A DNA stretch of 64,000 nt from Mariannaea sp. PMI_226. Its lineage: Eukaryota > Ascomycota > Sordariomycetes > Hypocreales > Nectriaceae. Location: NCBI GenBank assembly GCA_024336345.1, contig JANFOG010000003.1, forward strand, positions 3,664,501-3,728,500, written 5' to 3'. Below are positions 22,501-34,562 of the stretch, one piece after another. The notes beneath the pieces are model-generated. The model was given only the letters and a program-made list of their open reading frames with translations. It searched no databases and was not told the origin of the DNA. The first letter of the stretch is position 1, and every line of letters starts with the position of its first letter. The translations under genes were made by a program, and so were the position numbers.

Positions 22501-24325
22501 GGTTAAAGTCCGCTTTTTTTTCTTTTTCTTGTGTTTCCATTTTCCCTTTTTCTCCTTCTTGGCTAGCCAGCTGGTAAACCCATGAACGTCCTCGCCTTGA
22601 CCTTTTTTGGGTTATTATTACGGTAACATCGGCCAGGAACGTGCTCCAGAACTCGATTCAACGGCGCGGGCGCGGTCGGATCAGAGACTAAGCAGTCCAG
22701 TCCACGCACATCCTTGTCAACTAGCAACATGCAAAGCATTGGATTGGGTTGAGCCTGACTCCAGGCTCCGTTAGAAGTACTGTACTTCGTTCTAGCGTGT
22801 TCTGTCAGAAAGCATCCAAGCATCCTCTGCCTCTCTACCATGTACGTCAAGTCCCGAGAGTCCTCTACAGCAAGGCCCCCGGCTTTATCTTTACTCGGGT
22901 TGGAAACGCTCCAATCTTGAGGTCCTATGATCTAGGTAATTTACTAACACCTCATACCCAATAAGGCACTGTAAGATATGAATTACTATTTATGTAATCT
23001 GTACAGTACTTCGTAGAGTACAAAGTCTTCCCGAGTCTCCCCTGCGCCCGGTCCTGGAGTCGATCGGCCACTCTCCCGCGTTCCTTACCTAGTATTATCA
23101 CTTCTCGCTGAGAGAGCCCCTTTTTTACTTACGTTACCGATGGGTACAGTGGTTATACACGTCAGTGTCAAGGGAGAACAGAACAAAATTACATCTCCAT
23201 CCAAACGAGACGAGACATTTCGGCTTTGGGCGCACTAGTTGCGTCCGATGGTCTCAAATGCATGGGCAATGCATCCCCTCAGCTGGACCTGAGGCGCCGC
23301 CTCCGTGGCAGAGTGCATGATGTGTTTGCAGTGCCAGTCCAACGAAATGTGACGTGACACCAACGCTGATGCAGATCCAAACACGCATGCTCACAAACAC
23401 CGAGGCTGGCCAGTCGCATATTCAGAAGCCTTCTGAACAAGGCAAATCACCATTCCCGACACTGAATTATCGAACTGACACACGCACACACTCGCACACT
23501 CACACACTTCTGAAGCATTTCCAACCTTGCCCCCAAGCCTCCGCCTCACTCCATATGTTCTCCGTGCTCTTCAGCGCCGTGTGCTCTATTGGCGCTACTG
23601 CACCTCATCCTGGGACTCCTATTCCTCCTTGTGGAGCTGGTGACCTGCTGGAGGTCCCGCTCCCGTCATCCCGGGATCGTACTACGCACTACGTCTATGT
23701 TCTGTACGCCTGTATTACCCACTCACTTCTGCGTAGCCCCTCCACCAACCAACCCCTTGTTCGCGCGTGTGTCTCGTCACTCAGTTGGTTTGTTTTTGAC
23801 GAGTCTCGAGAGACACAAACAGCCCCCTCCACATAATTGCATCTCGTATGTATGTATCTCTGTAACCAGTCGAAAAAAAAAAGCAATCATTCGTAGTACA
23901 TTGTAGATGGCGATCTCCCTCATACCCTGGCTAACCAGTCAACCATTGTGCTCTCGTTTCCACTGACTGCCTGACTAGTGGTCGCTGGCTGCATTTGCCC
24001 CGGTGTACTTGCAATGCAACGGGACCAACTAATTATTCGCGCGTCCCCATCGACAACTCAAACCAGGGCTTAAATATCAACATCTCTTGACGTACTAATA
24101 AAGGTCGGGGCACGCCCTTTTTCTTTTGCATCTCTTATTAGTCGCCTCCATTCGTCGCGTGAGCATTCACGCTCACTTACTCCCAGGCGGGTCTCATGAG
24201 GCCTTCTACTGCGCTGTCGTGAGCCATTCTGCTGGTTCTGCTCGTCTGCATCGAAACACAAAACATCTGGTTGTCCAACGTCGCGCCCCCGGCTGCCTTA
24301 TGGCAGCACAAAAGCTGCCGTCATA
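19531..24325. other. 4.8 kb gene-poor region
   Basis: No recognisable coding gene on either strand. The longest frames (21749-22225 plus, 158 codons; 23354-23836 plus) have no known motif and look like chance frames. It contains a GGTA microsatellite (20869-20900), two copies of CAGTATAGGACA (21599-21610, 21644-21655) and a CA-rich stretch near 23477-23510. The final few hundred bases are probably the promoter and 5' leader of the 24326 gene. It could host long non-coding RNA or degenerate mobile DNA, but I cannot show either. Confidence 0.5.
20869..20900. repeat. GGTA tetranucleotide microsatellite
   Basis: Eight 4-nt units, all GGTA except one GATA (the seventh unit). Located in the gene-poor region. 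Confidence 0.9.
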
Positions 24326-26879
24326 ATGGGTCTTTTCAGCTTCCTGAGCAGGAAGCAATCTAGCAACCAAGTCTCCGGGCTTTCGCTCAAGGGCCAGGCC
24401 TATGAATCAACCGTTGCATCCCAGCCGCCGGTTCGAGGTAATGATGAGGTCCCTGTCTTTTTCTCCTTTCTTTGAGTCTAACTGGGCTCTAGGAACTTAT
24501 CCTGTCGCTGGCAATGGAACTGACATCGCCGCCGACAAATTACAACAAGCAGCAAGGAAACGCAGTTTAGCACAGCTGCCACGCGCCCAGAACGATTACG
24601 CACAGTCAGTCTCGGCTCCATCTCCATCAGTGCCACGATTTCCATCACCATTTGCTGGGCGACCGAGTTCCGCGCCGAATAATCCCAGACCGACCTCCAG
24701 ACGTTTGTCCTGGAGCCGCAGCCTTCGTGGCTCTAGCCCAGCGTCTACGCTTGGCCCCAATCATGAGCTTGGTCTAGACAAGAGTCTTCCACCAGTTCCG
24801 CCTATCCCAGCACAGCACCGCCGCCGCCGCCAGAGCTCCCACGCCTCCGAGCATTCAAATCGCTTTGTAGATGTTCTCGATGCCCAAGGCGAGCTCCGTC
24901 CATCAAATTTTCGGTCCAGGGTCGAAGCTTCTGGTGCCCGAGATTATGGAGAGGATGTTGCAGAGCGCAACCTAGGCGAGAATGGATCCGACTTGCAAAG
25001 TTCAGCTGTCCAGGCATTTTATTCCCATCCGAATCACACCGACCCACGAGCTGTCAACAAGTCACCTAGCGCCAAGACCGCCACCACGACCCATGTTAAT
25101 GGAGATTTGCCCAAGAGGCAGCGCAGTGACAGGAAAGCAGACATGTCGACATCCCTAGCCAAAGTGTCGGATGCATCAGCTTGGAAACCCTTTTCAGAAA
25201 CTAGTGATGGCGAACAGAGAGCATCTGACTATGCACGGGGTCGACGCTCTGAGAGAGGCCGCGCAAAACAACGTGACCTTGCTCACACCAATACTCTCGA
25301 GGCTGCCCAGCACCCACCTGTACCGGATCGGAGGAAGTCGTTTCATAGTCTTTCTTCTCCCCATTCAAAAGAGAAGCGCAGGCCCAGGCGTTTGAGTCTA
25401 CATAGCTCATTCTCAAGCTTCAACACTGGCGAGCTGCTTCCACCGATGCCACGCTCCCAGAAAACTAACGATGAATTAATATCTACTCAGAGAATCGGTA
25501 TACCAGAAGTAGAGAGCGTCGTGGAGGAATCATTCGACGATCCGGCTCCCACACCGAGTATGTGTATTGTCCCATCTCCGGATACCCAGCCTGGTTTGCT
25601 AACACTCCCACCTATAGATATCCCAGGTCGATCTAAATCGATGCGACGCATGTCATCGTCTCATTCCGAGACGCACAGCGAATGGGAAGCTCATTCTAGG
25701 CATGGCCGACCTGAAAAGTCCTACACTTCGAGACCTTCCAGCTCTGGCTCCGTTGGCCCGTCTCGACCTCGAACTCGTTCTATTGGCAAACCGTCTGGTG
25801 ATCAACAGCATCGCCTTGACGATATTACTGAGCACACTCCGGCCAGAACTTTTTCAATGGGAGTTCAGTCTCAAGCCTGTTTCACTCCCACTACTACCAC
25901 GTCAGGCTACTCGAGCAATCCATTTCCCGGACCAGGAAGTCAGCACACGCCCACTACATCGATCGATGCCTCCTTCCCAGCCTCGTCCGAAAAGGTCGGC
26001 CATGATGGAGACCGTATCATTAACAAGTCAAGCAACGGGGGCTTGCATGGTCTGGCTTACGATGCTGCCCCAGAAGACGATTATTCGCTCGACATACCCG
26101 TTAGGCGGAGGGATAAGGATCATCACTCCACCCAACTAGAAAACGACCGGTATATGGCTGGCAATGAGTTCTCTGCCCATACAAATGATTACGTAGGCTT
26201 CACAGACGACTCGGACGTTGATTCATTCGTTGGTGTTGGTGGTGGGCCCGTCAATGTTGGCTCGGGTGCAGGTGCTCGAGCTGGAGCTGGAGCTGGCATT
26301 GGCATTGCTCTTGGTGGGCAAGAGCATCGCCCTCTTGAAGAAGGCCTCTTGTTTGATGAAGGCGTTTATAACGGTACTGGGGGCTCACTTCCGGGCTTGT
26401 TTGACGCAGGGCCGATGCCAAGCGCCCCGGCTTCGTTAGGCCGACCTAAGTCCACAAGAAGTTCCGTGAAGAGCACGAAGTCGGTCCCAAGGCATTACGG
26501 CGATCACCCAAAGTCGCCATCCAGCCATTCGAAACAATACACTCGGTCTCACCGTCGCAATGAATCTCACGGTCTTACATTCAATGAAGCAGATTTTACT
26601 TCATTCATGGCGCTGGACGATGAGCTGCTTCGGAAAGCCGGCTTGATGCGAATACCGAAGTCCGAGAACGAGAATAACAGAAGGTCAAGACGGACCATGT
26701 ATGAATATGAAGATGAGAAGCAAGAAAGAAGGGCGGATTTGCGCACAGCAGCAGCAAGACCAAGACATGATTTTAGGGGCTTCAGCTCCTCGCCCAGTAC
26801 GCGAAGTCGCCAATCCAGGCAGGTATATCGACACAAGGCTAGAGTTGATGATGGAAACGCGGCGGATACAGAAGATTGA
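24326..26879 (+). CDS. Large intrinsically disordered Ser/Arg/Pro-rich protein of unknown function
   Basis: Two exons, 24326-24437 and 24493-26879, with intron 24438-24492 (GTAATG..CTCTAG), encode 832 aa. The start MGLFSFLSRK is chosen because the frame then continues across the intron into TYPVAGNG without a break. The protein is low in hydrophobic residues and has many RRRS/SRRLSW-type basic-Ser patches that look like kinase sites. It also has a Gly/Ala repeat (GAGARAGAGAG, around 620-640) and a more ordered segment near the end (LTFNEADFTSFMALDDELLRKAGL), which may be an interaction helix. Gly2 hints at N-myristoylation, but the residue at position 6 is not the preferred Ser. No family recognised. 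Possibly a cortical or polarity scaffold; that is speculation. Confidence 0.8.
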
Positions 26880-27876
26880 AGCAAAGTGTAAGAGGAGGGA
26901 TTTCGAATGAACTGTGATGATGTTGGATATAAACACGAGTTGATGCAACGATTTCCTATGTATTTTGGGGGAAATTTTTTCCATGTATAGGTATTACGGT
27001 TCATTGATACGAATGAGCTCTTGGTTGGGGGGAAGGGGAGTTTTCTTGGAGGCTTTTTGTTTTAGTGGACGAGTCACGAATCAACGGAGTTGAGTTTAGT
27101 GGTTGGCGGTTTGGCGTACCTTGGCATCTAGGGAGGTATATACACGCCTTGCCTATCAATATAGATACATCTAGCTACATATTGCATATATATCTGTCTT
27201 ATTTGTTGTCATCTTGCCAAGGTTTATGCCCCTTTTATGCCCATCTGGTCTGTGGGTTAGCAAAGTGCGAGTTGGGGAGACTTGGCAGATTTGCCATAGA
27301 GTTCTCCCATAGTAATTCGGTACAAAAACAATCTATTTCTTGGGGTTTGAAAAGTTAAATTAAGGCACCCTATGGAGTGAAAGGCCCTTTTTATAAGGGA
27401 GAGTGAGTATTTACCATTGCGGGTTGGTAACTCGAGTGTCAGCTTGATACTCTACAGAGCAAGACTCTATAGGGGGACCAGAGCAAGATATCCAATATGG
27501 ATTTGCGAAGTGAGGTTTGTCTTGACAATGATATTGCCTAAATTAAGCTAAAATCTCCCAATGTATACTAAAAGGAAATCCTTCATCCTTAACCAGCTTT
27601 TTTGCTCCCGACATGTTAGTGACTGCAATCTGAAGGACTGATGTGTAAGTCAAAAACCACATCAGTTATAGAACACAACACCTCATTACCTTTGTGCTGA
27701 TAAGTGAGAGGATGACGACCTCTATTAAAACAAGTCTCCTAATAAAACCGGTGGTGCTCTTCATCCTACCCCATAAGAGTGAATTAACCCCTGCGGCCAC
27801 AACTCCATCAGCTGCGACAACAACCAAGTAATCATGCTATGCGACCAACACTGTAGTATTATGGACACCGGCCTTT
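26880..27876. other. Intergenic region
   Basis: Convergent 3' ends of the disordered-protein gene and the secreted-protein gene. No gene seen. Confidence 0.5.
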
Positions 27877-28392
27877 TCAAGAGCAAGACCCTGTGAGAGA
27901 AACGAAGGGGCAATTGAAGCCGACAAAGGTCACCTCGTAGGTGAAATCAGTCGGCTCCTGAGACCCTGCTTCGAGCAGCTTCTTCCAGTTGGGGTTTGGA
28001 CAAACGGCATTGGCAGTGAAATCAGCGGCGGACGGGGCGTTCGCCGTGACCGATGGGATCACCAAGCAGCCGTTTTTCGGATTAGATGCTCTTCCCGTGC
28101 CTGAGGCGGTGACGGTCTGTGTCTTGACCTCGACAATTTGGCCGCCCTTGTTCTTGCACTGTACTGTGGCAACGAATCCAGCCTGCAGCAGTATGTTTGC
28201 GTTGGCGTTGCCAATGCCGCAGATTTTGAAGCTGTTGCAGGTAACGGCGGTGCCTTGACAGGTGCACGTTGGACTGCTGCCGCTCCCGAGATGTGCACCG
28301 GACGTCGGGGCGCACTGAGGGTTAAGAGTGGCACCTACGAGGCCGAGGAGGATCGGCATAATTACCTCTATGATGAGCGCGAAGTGCTTCAT
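27877..28392 (-). CDS. Small secreted cysteine-rich protein (effector-like)
   Basis: Single exon, 171 aa. A hydrophobic N-terminal signal peptide ends near residue 22 (LVGATLN). The mature part has ten Cys (CTC, CNSFKIC, VQCKN, NGCLV, AVCPN, FNCPF and others) and is otherwise Gly/Thr/Ala/Asn-rich, with no second hydrophobic segment. This is the profile of an extracellular disulfide-bonded protein of plant- or insect-associated fungi; the host role is unproven. A TATA-like element lies about 155 nt upstream. M12 is an alternative start that would still leave a short hydrophobic leader. Confidence 0.75.
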   Translation of the reverse strand: MKHFALIIEVIMPILLGLVGATLNPQCAPTSGAHLGSGSSPTCTCQGTAVTCNSFKICGIGNANANILLQAGFVATVQCKNKGGQIVEVKTQTVTASGTGRASNPKNGCLVIPSVTANAPSAADFTANAVCPNPNWKKLLEAGSQEPTDFTYEVTFVGFNCPFVSLTGSCS

Positions 28393-28545
28393 TATGGAGG
28401 TAATACTTGAGTTCTTTTTTTAAAGTAGATATAGTAATATCCTGTATGAAAGGGAAGTGTGGTTGGGAGTGTACAGGAATGCTTGAAGTGTCGTCGTCCG
28501 GGGGGCAATAGGGTAAAAGGGAGGAAACCTACATACAGTCCGTTT

Positions 28546-28554
28546 CTTATATAG
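28546..28554 (-). promoter_or_regulatory. TATA-like element of the 171-aa secreted protein gene
   Basis: CTATATAAG on the minus strand, about 155 nt before the start codon at 28392. Confidence 0.5.
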
Positions 28555-29328
28555 TTATTGTACAGTTTTGATCATGTTTCTTTCTTACTGTTTCTTTATT
28601 CCTGATAGAGATTCGGTTCCAAGCACGATGTTGATAGTTTCATCCAGTCAAAGTGGGATAATGACCATCATCGTTCGGGCCAAAATCACAGACTCACCCA
28701 CCGTTCGTCTTGTCTGTCATATTAAGATTCCACCATCCCAGTTAGACACAACAATATGTCATATCAAAAACATCACATCATAAGTGGCTAAAACTAGCTT
28801 GTTCGGTATGTTTTTGGACCAAACCCCAGAATACATAGTCTACCTACCCTACAGGTTTGAATTGTATAGAGTGCATCATCTCGACAATTTGGCACAAAGC
28901 TAGCATACTTGAAGTGAGTTTGGTAAACTAATCTAGCTAATCGTGCTTACATCTGAAGTGAAAATTATAAATAATCTGCAGAAAGGTAGTCCTGATACAG
29001 CGAGCGGTCCTGTGCCAAATTTGTCGAGATGATATGGTACCTGTTGGGACTGTATTGATGGTATAACTCATATTCTCCTCCTCGGAGAATTTAAAGTCGT
29101 ATGTGTTTCTTAACGCGTGGCCACTGGGATACAAACAATGAATAATAGCCAAATCAAGACGCCATTACTCGCTACATGAATTCAGTATGATCGACAGATG
29201 ATTCAATCGCTGTCTCCCCCACCTCCATGTGGCTGGTTGAAGCCATTCAAGGTCTCTCTGCCTGGCATACTCTCCTTCGGTCTAAGCTGTGGCCAGAGTT
29301 AGTCCACTGGTAGTGTACGCAACTTTCT

Positions 29329-29364
29329 CCAATGGGGCCAATGGGGCCAATGGGACCAATGGGA
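29329..29364. repeat. Four tandem 9-nt CCAAT-containing repeats
   Basis: Four exact-length copies of CCAATGGGG/CCAATGGGA, placing four CCAAT boxes 9 nt apart. CCAAT is the binding core of the HAP/CBC complex in fungi. The array lies about 940 nt upstream of the secreted protein gene and 170 nt from the tRNA, so the target is uncertain. Confidence 0.7.
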
Positions 29365-29531
29365 GTGACGTGCAGTTAACGCATTCCCTTCAACGGCCGA
29401 AGGATTGTCTGATATCGAGTTGAGTCTGAAGTAATATGTATCTGTTGGAAAAGAAAGTGGAATTTAAAAAAAAAATAACAACAAAAAGAGTGAGAGGTAA
29501 AAAACTTTCAAAAAGAAAAGATCTCGTGTTT

Positions 29532-29603
29532 TGCCCACTGACGGAATTGAACCATCGATCTTCGCATTACGAGTGCGACGCCTTACCACTGGGCCAAGCG
29601 GGC
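29532..29603 (-). tRNA. tRNA-Thr (anticodon CGU)
   Basis: A 72-nt cloverleaf on the minus strand. The acceptor stem GCCCGCT/AGTGGGC has one T-G wobble. The D arm contains AGTGGTAA. The anticodon stem TCGCA/TGCGA holds loop CTCGTAA, so the anticodon is CGT, reading ACG (Thr). The T arm is GATGG-TTCAATT-CCGTC with one wobble, and the discriminator is A. No intron. Confidence 0.95.
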
Positions 29604-29724
29604 TTACGTTATCTGATTGATGTTTTGCAATGCTTCAGAGCTGTCCTATAAGCTCTGTATGCCTAAACTCCATCTCACTTCTCAAAAACTCCACTCGTAT
29701 GCTTTCATTGACTAGCTAATTAGA

Positions 29725-32700
29725 CTAGGGTAGTCCATTGCAATCACATCCTAGCAACCGCTTCACGCCCACAACGCTGACATCAGCTAACATGGCAAGC
29801 GCCTTTTTAGCTACAGCAACTTTCGCATATCGTCCGCTCTTCGCCGTCGCATGAGTAAATACTTTCCCGTGAACCATGACGGCACACACCACGTCACTCT
29901 CCGTCAAGGCGCGGATGCCCTGGTCCAAGGAGCATGGCACGTTGGAGGTGCAAATACGCCATTGCGAACAGCACACTTCGTTTTGCATCTTGTGCGCTAA
30001 GAACGTGACGGGATGCCTGTTGGCAAAAGTGTCATACAGCTGCATGTCCTCAAAGTAAGGCAGGATGAAGCGTCTAAAGAAGGATTGTACCACGGCATAG
30101 TTGTATTCTGCATCCACAAACATGGCTCCTATAAGAGCTTCCACAATATCCGGGAGTGCCTTGGGTGGCTGGCCGACATCGAGCCAAAAGTTGTTGCGCA
30201 TGGGCACACCTTTCTCTCTGGCTTCTTTTTGGGCTGCCTCTTCTGCCTGCTCCAGCTCGGCCGTGTAATCTGCAATGTTGCCCATAAGCGCGGATGAAGT
30301 AGTCAGCAAGTGCTTTTGCAGATTGAGCCGCACACAAAGTACGCCGAGGAACTGGTTCGAGGCCATGGCCATCTTGTGCTCTGTCAACCACTGGGGGTCG
30401 GCCTCAGGGTACCTCTTGAAAAGGTAATCAACAATGGCCATGTCAAGGAGGGCGTCGCCCAGGAATTCAAGGCGCTGGTAGTGAGGTAGTGTCTCGTAAG
30501 GATACGAAGGGTGCTTGAAAGCACTGCGGAGGAGAGGGGCAGACTTGAACCTATAACCCGTGATGGTGGCAATTTGCTGCACCACAAAGCGTTGAGCTGC
30601 TGTGCCGACTGCAGCTTGCCAAACGGGAACTTTGAAAGCAGCATAGTAGTCTGAAAACTTCTGCATCTTGTGATTCTTGCTCCGGACCATCTCTGTCACC
30701 GCCTTGACGGCCAGATCAACATTCCCCTCTCCCGCCGAAACATAGGCAGCGCCGATCAGAGCCTCACACACATCGGCAATTGACTTGTCCGCCAGTTCAT
30801 GCCTCATTTCTGTCTTCGGTGCTTTTCCTCGTTTCAGTTTCAGACCCGGATACCAAGTACGCCGGTTGAAGGACCTTGAACGGATGAACCCTTGTAGATC
30901 GCGATCAACAGCATGGTTAAAAAGATTCTGGTTGCAAACAAGGAGCATGCGCTCGATGTGGTATTCGCACTCGGTACTCTCGGGCAACAAAGTAAAGAGC
31001 GAGACGGTAGTGGCCATCTTGAGAAATGAATCACCAAGGAACTCCAGGCGCTCGTAGTTGTGTCCCATCCCAGCTTGGAAGTTGATTTGCTCCTTCCCAT
31101 GATCACCTGTATTATCACTGTCTTTTGTAAGCGCCTCCAGGGCAAGGTTGGCCCTAATTTCAAGGCCAAGAAGTGAGCAAGCCTCGAGGGCGATGAGGAC
31201 GGAGTCGATGCGGTGAATAATGGCCGGAAATGTCATGGCCATGGAAACAAACTCTATGGGCAGCTAAGATTGTATCTTTTATTAGTCTTGAAGCGATGAG
31301 GCGGAAACGAAAGCGTGCATCTACTTACTGGGGACACTTCGAGAGGCTCTAGAATAATGAAACACTGATTGTTCATCTCCTCATCGACCTGGTGTTCATC
31401 CAACAGGTTCCTCCGTAAAGAGAGCAGCTCTGCATTTACCACGGGCTGATCATCTCTCCAGACCACCCTCTTGCGTGACTTCAAGAATAGACTGTTGCTG
31501 TAGTCCTTGACCGTTTTCTCTGTTTGCCGATAGGCACGACTTCTCGGCTCCGGCACGCCTTTAGGCGTTGGATCTGATGGTTTTAGTGATTGGTTAATGC
31601 CGTTGATATAAAACCTTCTGCTACCGTCCCAAGGATCTATAACCAATCTATTAGAGAAAAACTCCTCTGGAGCGCTCACCCAGTCAAGTGTGTCGGTTTC
31701 CTTGACCAGGTTGACTGACGCCCAGTCGAGTTCAGCCTGGCCTCCACCAACCACCTGGCTGTGACTCTGGATACAGGGGGCCAAGAAATATGGCAGCTCT
31801 CGGTGGTCCGTCTCAAATTCTTTGCTGAATACATCAAAGAAAGTTCGGAGTGTAAAGTGGGCAAGTGCCGCAAATTCAGCTCCCGTTATCTTGAGTGGAT
31901 TTGCAAGCACGTTGCATCTTGCCAAGGATGATTGGCCATTTCCAAAGTATAACGGAATCTCTGGAACTTGGCTGAGCCTCTGTCGAGAAAGTAACAGGAG
32001 TGGTCTACTCGAATGGCTCAACGCACCGGGGTTCTCTAGAGCAATTGCTGTCACAAACAATTCCGACGGCGTGCCGAGTTTCGACCAGATTTTTGGTCTG
32101 AGCAACATGTCATAGCTGGACCTCTTATTCGAGGTAACAGCCAAACGGGCGTTTCTCATGGCATGAAGCTTTTTGGCAAAAGCAGGCTGAAGATTATCAC
32201 CAATGTGTTTCTTCATAATTAGCGCAACGCAGGTCTCAAATGCTGCCGAGCACCGTGCCAGCATCTTGCTCCGCTGCGGGAAACCCTGCATGGACTTGAT
32301 GGGTGACGAGTCTGGGAGAATGACGTCGGCCTGAAACTTGGAACCATATGTCGTAACAATGTACTCGGGTTTGTAGCTCATCTCTGATGGAGATAGGGAG
32401 GATACAAATTGGGCTAGGACTTCAAGGCTGTGAGGAAACGTGAGGCGGGCTCCAGTTTCTGGGATCTCAAAGACTTTTTGGCCAGCCTCCTCGAATTTTG
32501 CCAACGCATTGACATCGGTTACTTGGTCTTGAAGTTTCCTGTCAGCCGGCAGAGCAGAACAGAACCGTCTCAACGCATGAGCATCTCGAGTGGCTTGAGC
32601 AAGGCTTCGTAGGTGTCTTGTGTTGCCTTCCTCTACCATGCTGATGTACCTCGAGTTTCTTTGTCGCGCCCGACCTTTAGACTGGAGATACTGGATGACT

Positions 32701-34562
32701 GAGTTGAAGAGATCAAATCTTACGACTAGGTCGCATTCGGGAATATCTATCCCTTCTTCTGCAACAGGGGTGGCAAAAAGGCAATTAATCTCACCCTTCT
32801 TGAATCGCTGGAGGGTAATGAATTGATCACGGTAAGACATATTGCCTAGATTTGTCGTTGTAGCTTGAGAGCCAACCTACTGCATATTAGTATAGAAAAC
32901 ACTCATCAGTCAAGCTACTTCCAGGCACATACAACATATCCAACTTTCATATCTTGTATTCTCATGTGCTTTTGTTGGAATAGATCTGTCAAGAGACAAG
33001 CCGTAAATCGTTTCTCTACGAAAACGATACAACGTTTTGTGGAGAATTGTGTAAAGGCATCCTTCAGAATCTCGTACAGACACCTCACTTTTGAGGATAG
33101 CTCCTGTGACCCCGGCTTGATAGTACCTAGGTCATGCCTTTTTATATTACTCTGTACTTGACGGATTGAGTCGACGGCTTGGTCCGCTCCGTTTGACGCA
33201 AAATCTTGCGCGAAGTCACGATCTGTTCTAGCGGACAATTTAACTAACTCGCTGTCGGTAAGAAACAGTTGCCAGCATCGATCAGCACACCACCTGCCGA
33301 GAGTTGACGAGGCTTCTTTTGTGAATTCCAATGATGGGCGGAACTGGGAGTTCGATGCCACCTGTTCATAAATTCTATACCAGAGAGTAGTTGCAGAATT
33401 TTCTGGAAATTCTAGTCTTGCATATGTTTCCTTAGATTCAATCACTTTTTGTTTGTAATTGTCTCTCTCGGTCATGACCTCGTCAGAAACGGTGGCAATC
33501 TCACTGCAAAGCATGCTTTCTAGCTCGGCAGCGGCAATTTTTATATCCCTGGTTTGGCAGTCCACGGGAGAAGCTGTCATGCCCATGACCCGAGGCCGAT
33601 TCTGTTTTTCAAGGCGAATATAGTGATCTTTGATGATGCGTGCATACGGATGGTTCTTCTTGGTGTGATGCGCTTCATCGAAAATCAACAAGTTAATCTG
33701 GCGCATAGTAATAAACGCATTGTGAAGGCAATCTAGTAGGACCTGTGCGGTACACACTATCACCATGTTTTCACTCAACTTTGAGTCCCAAAACTCTTTC
33801 GTTTTCATGACACCCTTCATGTCGCCATAAAACTTAGCGATAGGATGCTCCAAGTTGCAACTGAGCACGGCATGTTGCTGAAAACAGAGGGCGACTTTCT
33901 CAACGAGGAAGAACGCAACTCTCTTCTGCTTTCCACACGCACGCTCTTCCAGTTCTTGATCGAGCGTGTGCCTGAGGAGCAGCGCAGCAATGAGAGTTTT
34001 TCCTGAACCTAGAAGCTGTTAGTAAATCCCTCCAAAACGAGGCATGAAGCGACGTGCCCGTGTCAAGAACAACAATAGTATTCCGCTGTTTCGCCCTTTC
34101 AAACAGCTCAATTTGATACTCTCTTGGTGAAGCAATAATCTTTTTGCTCTCGATATCCCTTGCCAACGTTGCGATAGACTGCCTATCAAGGGTATGAACA
34201 GAGTTGGTCGAACCCTCATTCGATTCAAATTGGTTCTTTGCAATCCAAGTCTGGAACGCAGCAGTATCGAGACGTTTCTTTTCTGAGATGGTGCGAGATC
34301 GCTCAGGATTCAGTTTCAGACGATAGATGTCATCTTCCTCGTCGGAGTCGATGTACTCGGGCTCGTCTTCGGGGTTTGTACTCTTACTCTTGCCGATGTA
34401 GGCAGTTGTGTCAAGTGGACACGGCGACACCGGCATCGAGACGCAATTCACTGGCTCTTTTGCGTGCATGGCTGGCTCAACTGAGACTTTTTGAGGCTTC
34501 CCTGAGGAGGATATTCTTTGCTTCTTGATTGGAGAGAGAAGGAGAAGATCGTCCGGGTCCAT
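29725..34562 (-). CDS. dcl1: Dicer-like ribonuclease (DCL1 type)
   Basis: Four exons, 34058-34562, 32933-34008, 31329-32876 and 29725-31263, encode 1,555 aa. Introns are 34009-34057 (a GC-AG intron, donor GCACGT), 32877-32932 and 31264-31328. An acidic N-terminus is followed by the helicase: GSGKT (about 169-173, rebuilt across intron 1), DEAHH (about 279), and helicase-C motifs including VGSQATTT, FATPVAEEGIDIP and KGRARQR. A Dicer-dimerisation region follows. Two RNase III domains come next, each with ERLEFLGD or QRLEFLGD (about 1114 and 1310) and a DxxEALIGA motif (DVCEALIGAAY, DIVEALIGAMF). A degenerate dsRNA-binding domain ends the protein. I see no clear PAZ domain, as is usual for fungal Dicers. 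It cuts double-stranded RNA into small RNAs for quelling, antiviral or milRNA pathways. The DCL1 rather than DCL2 label rests on length and the ISEKKR N-terminal segment and is less certain. Confidence 0.93.

Larger units (their letters stand above)
28393..29531. other. Intergenic region with secreted-protein promoter
   Basis: Holds the promoter of the secreted protein at 27877-28392 and the flank of the tRNA. No further gene recognised. Confidence 0.5.

Noticed and set aside
23354..23836. 160-codon plus-strand frame with Thr/His repeats
   Set aside because: The repeat comes from a CA-rich low-complexity stretch.
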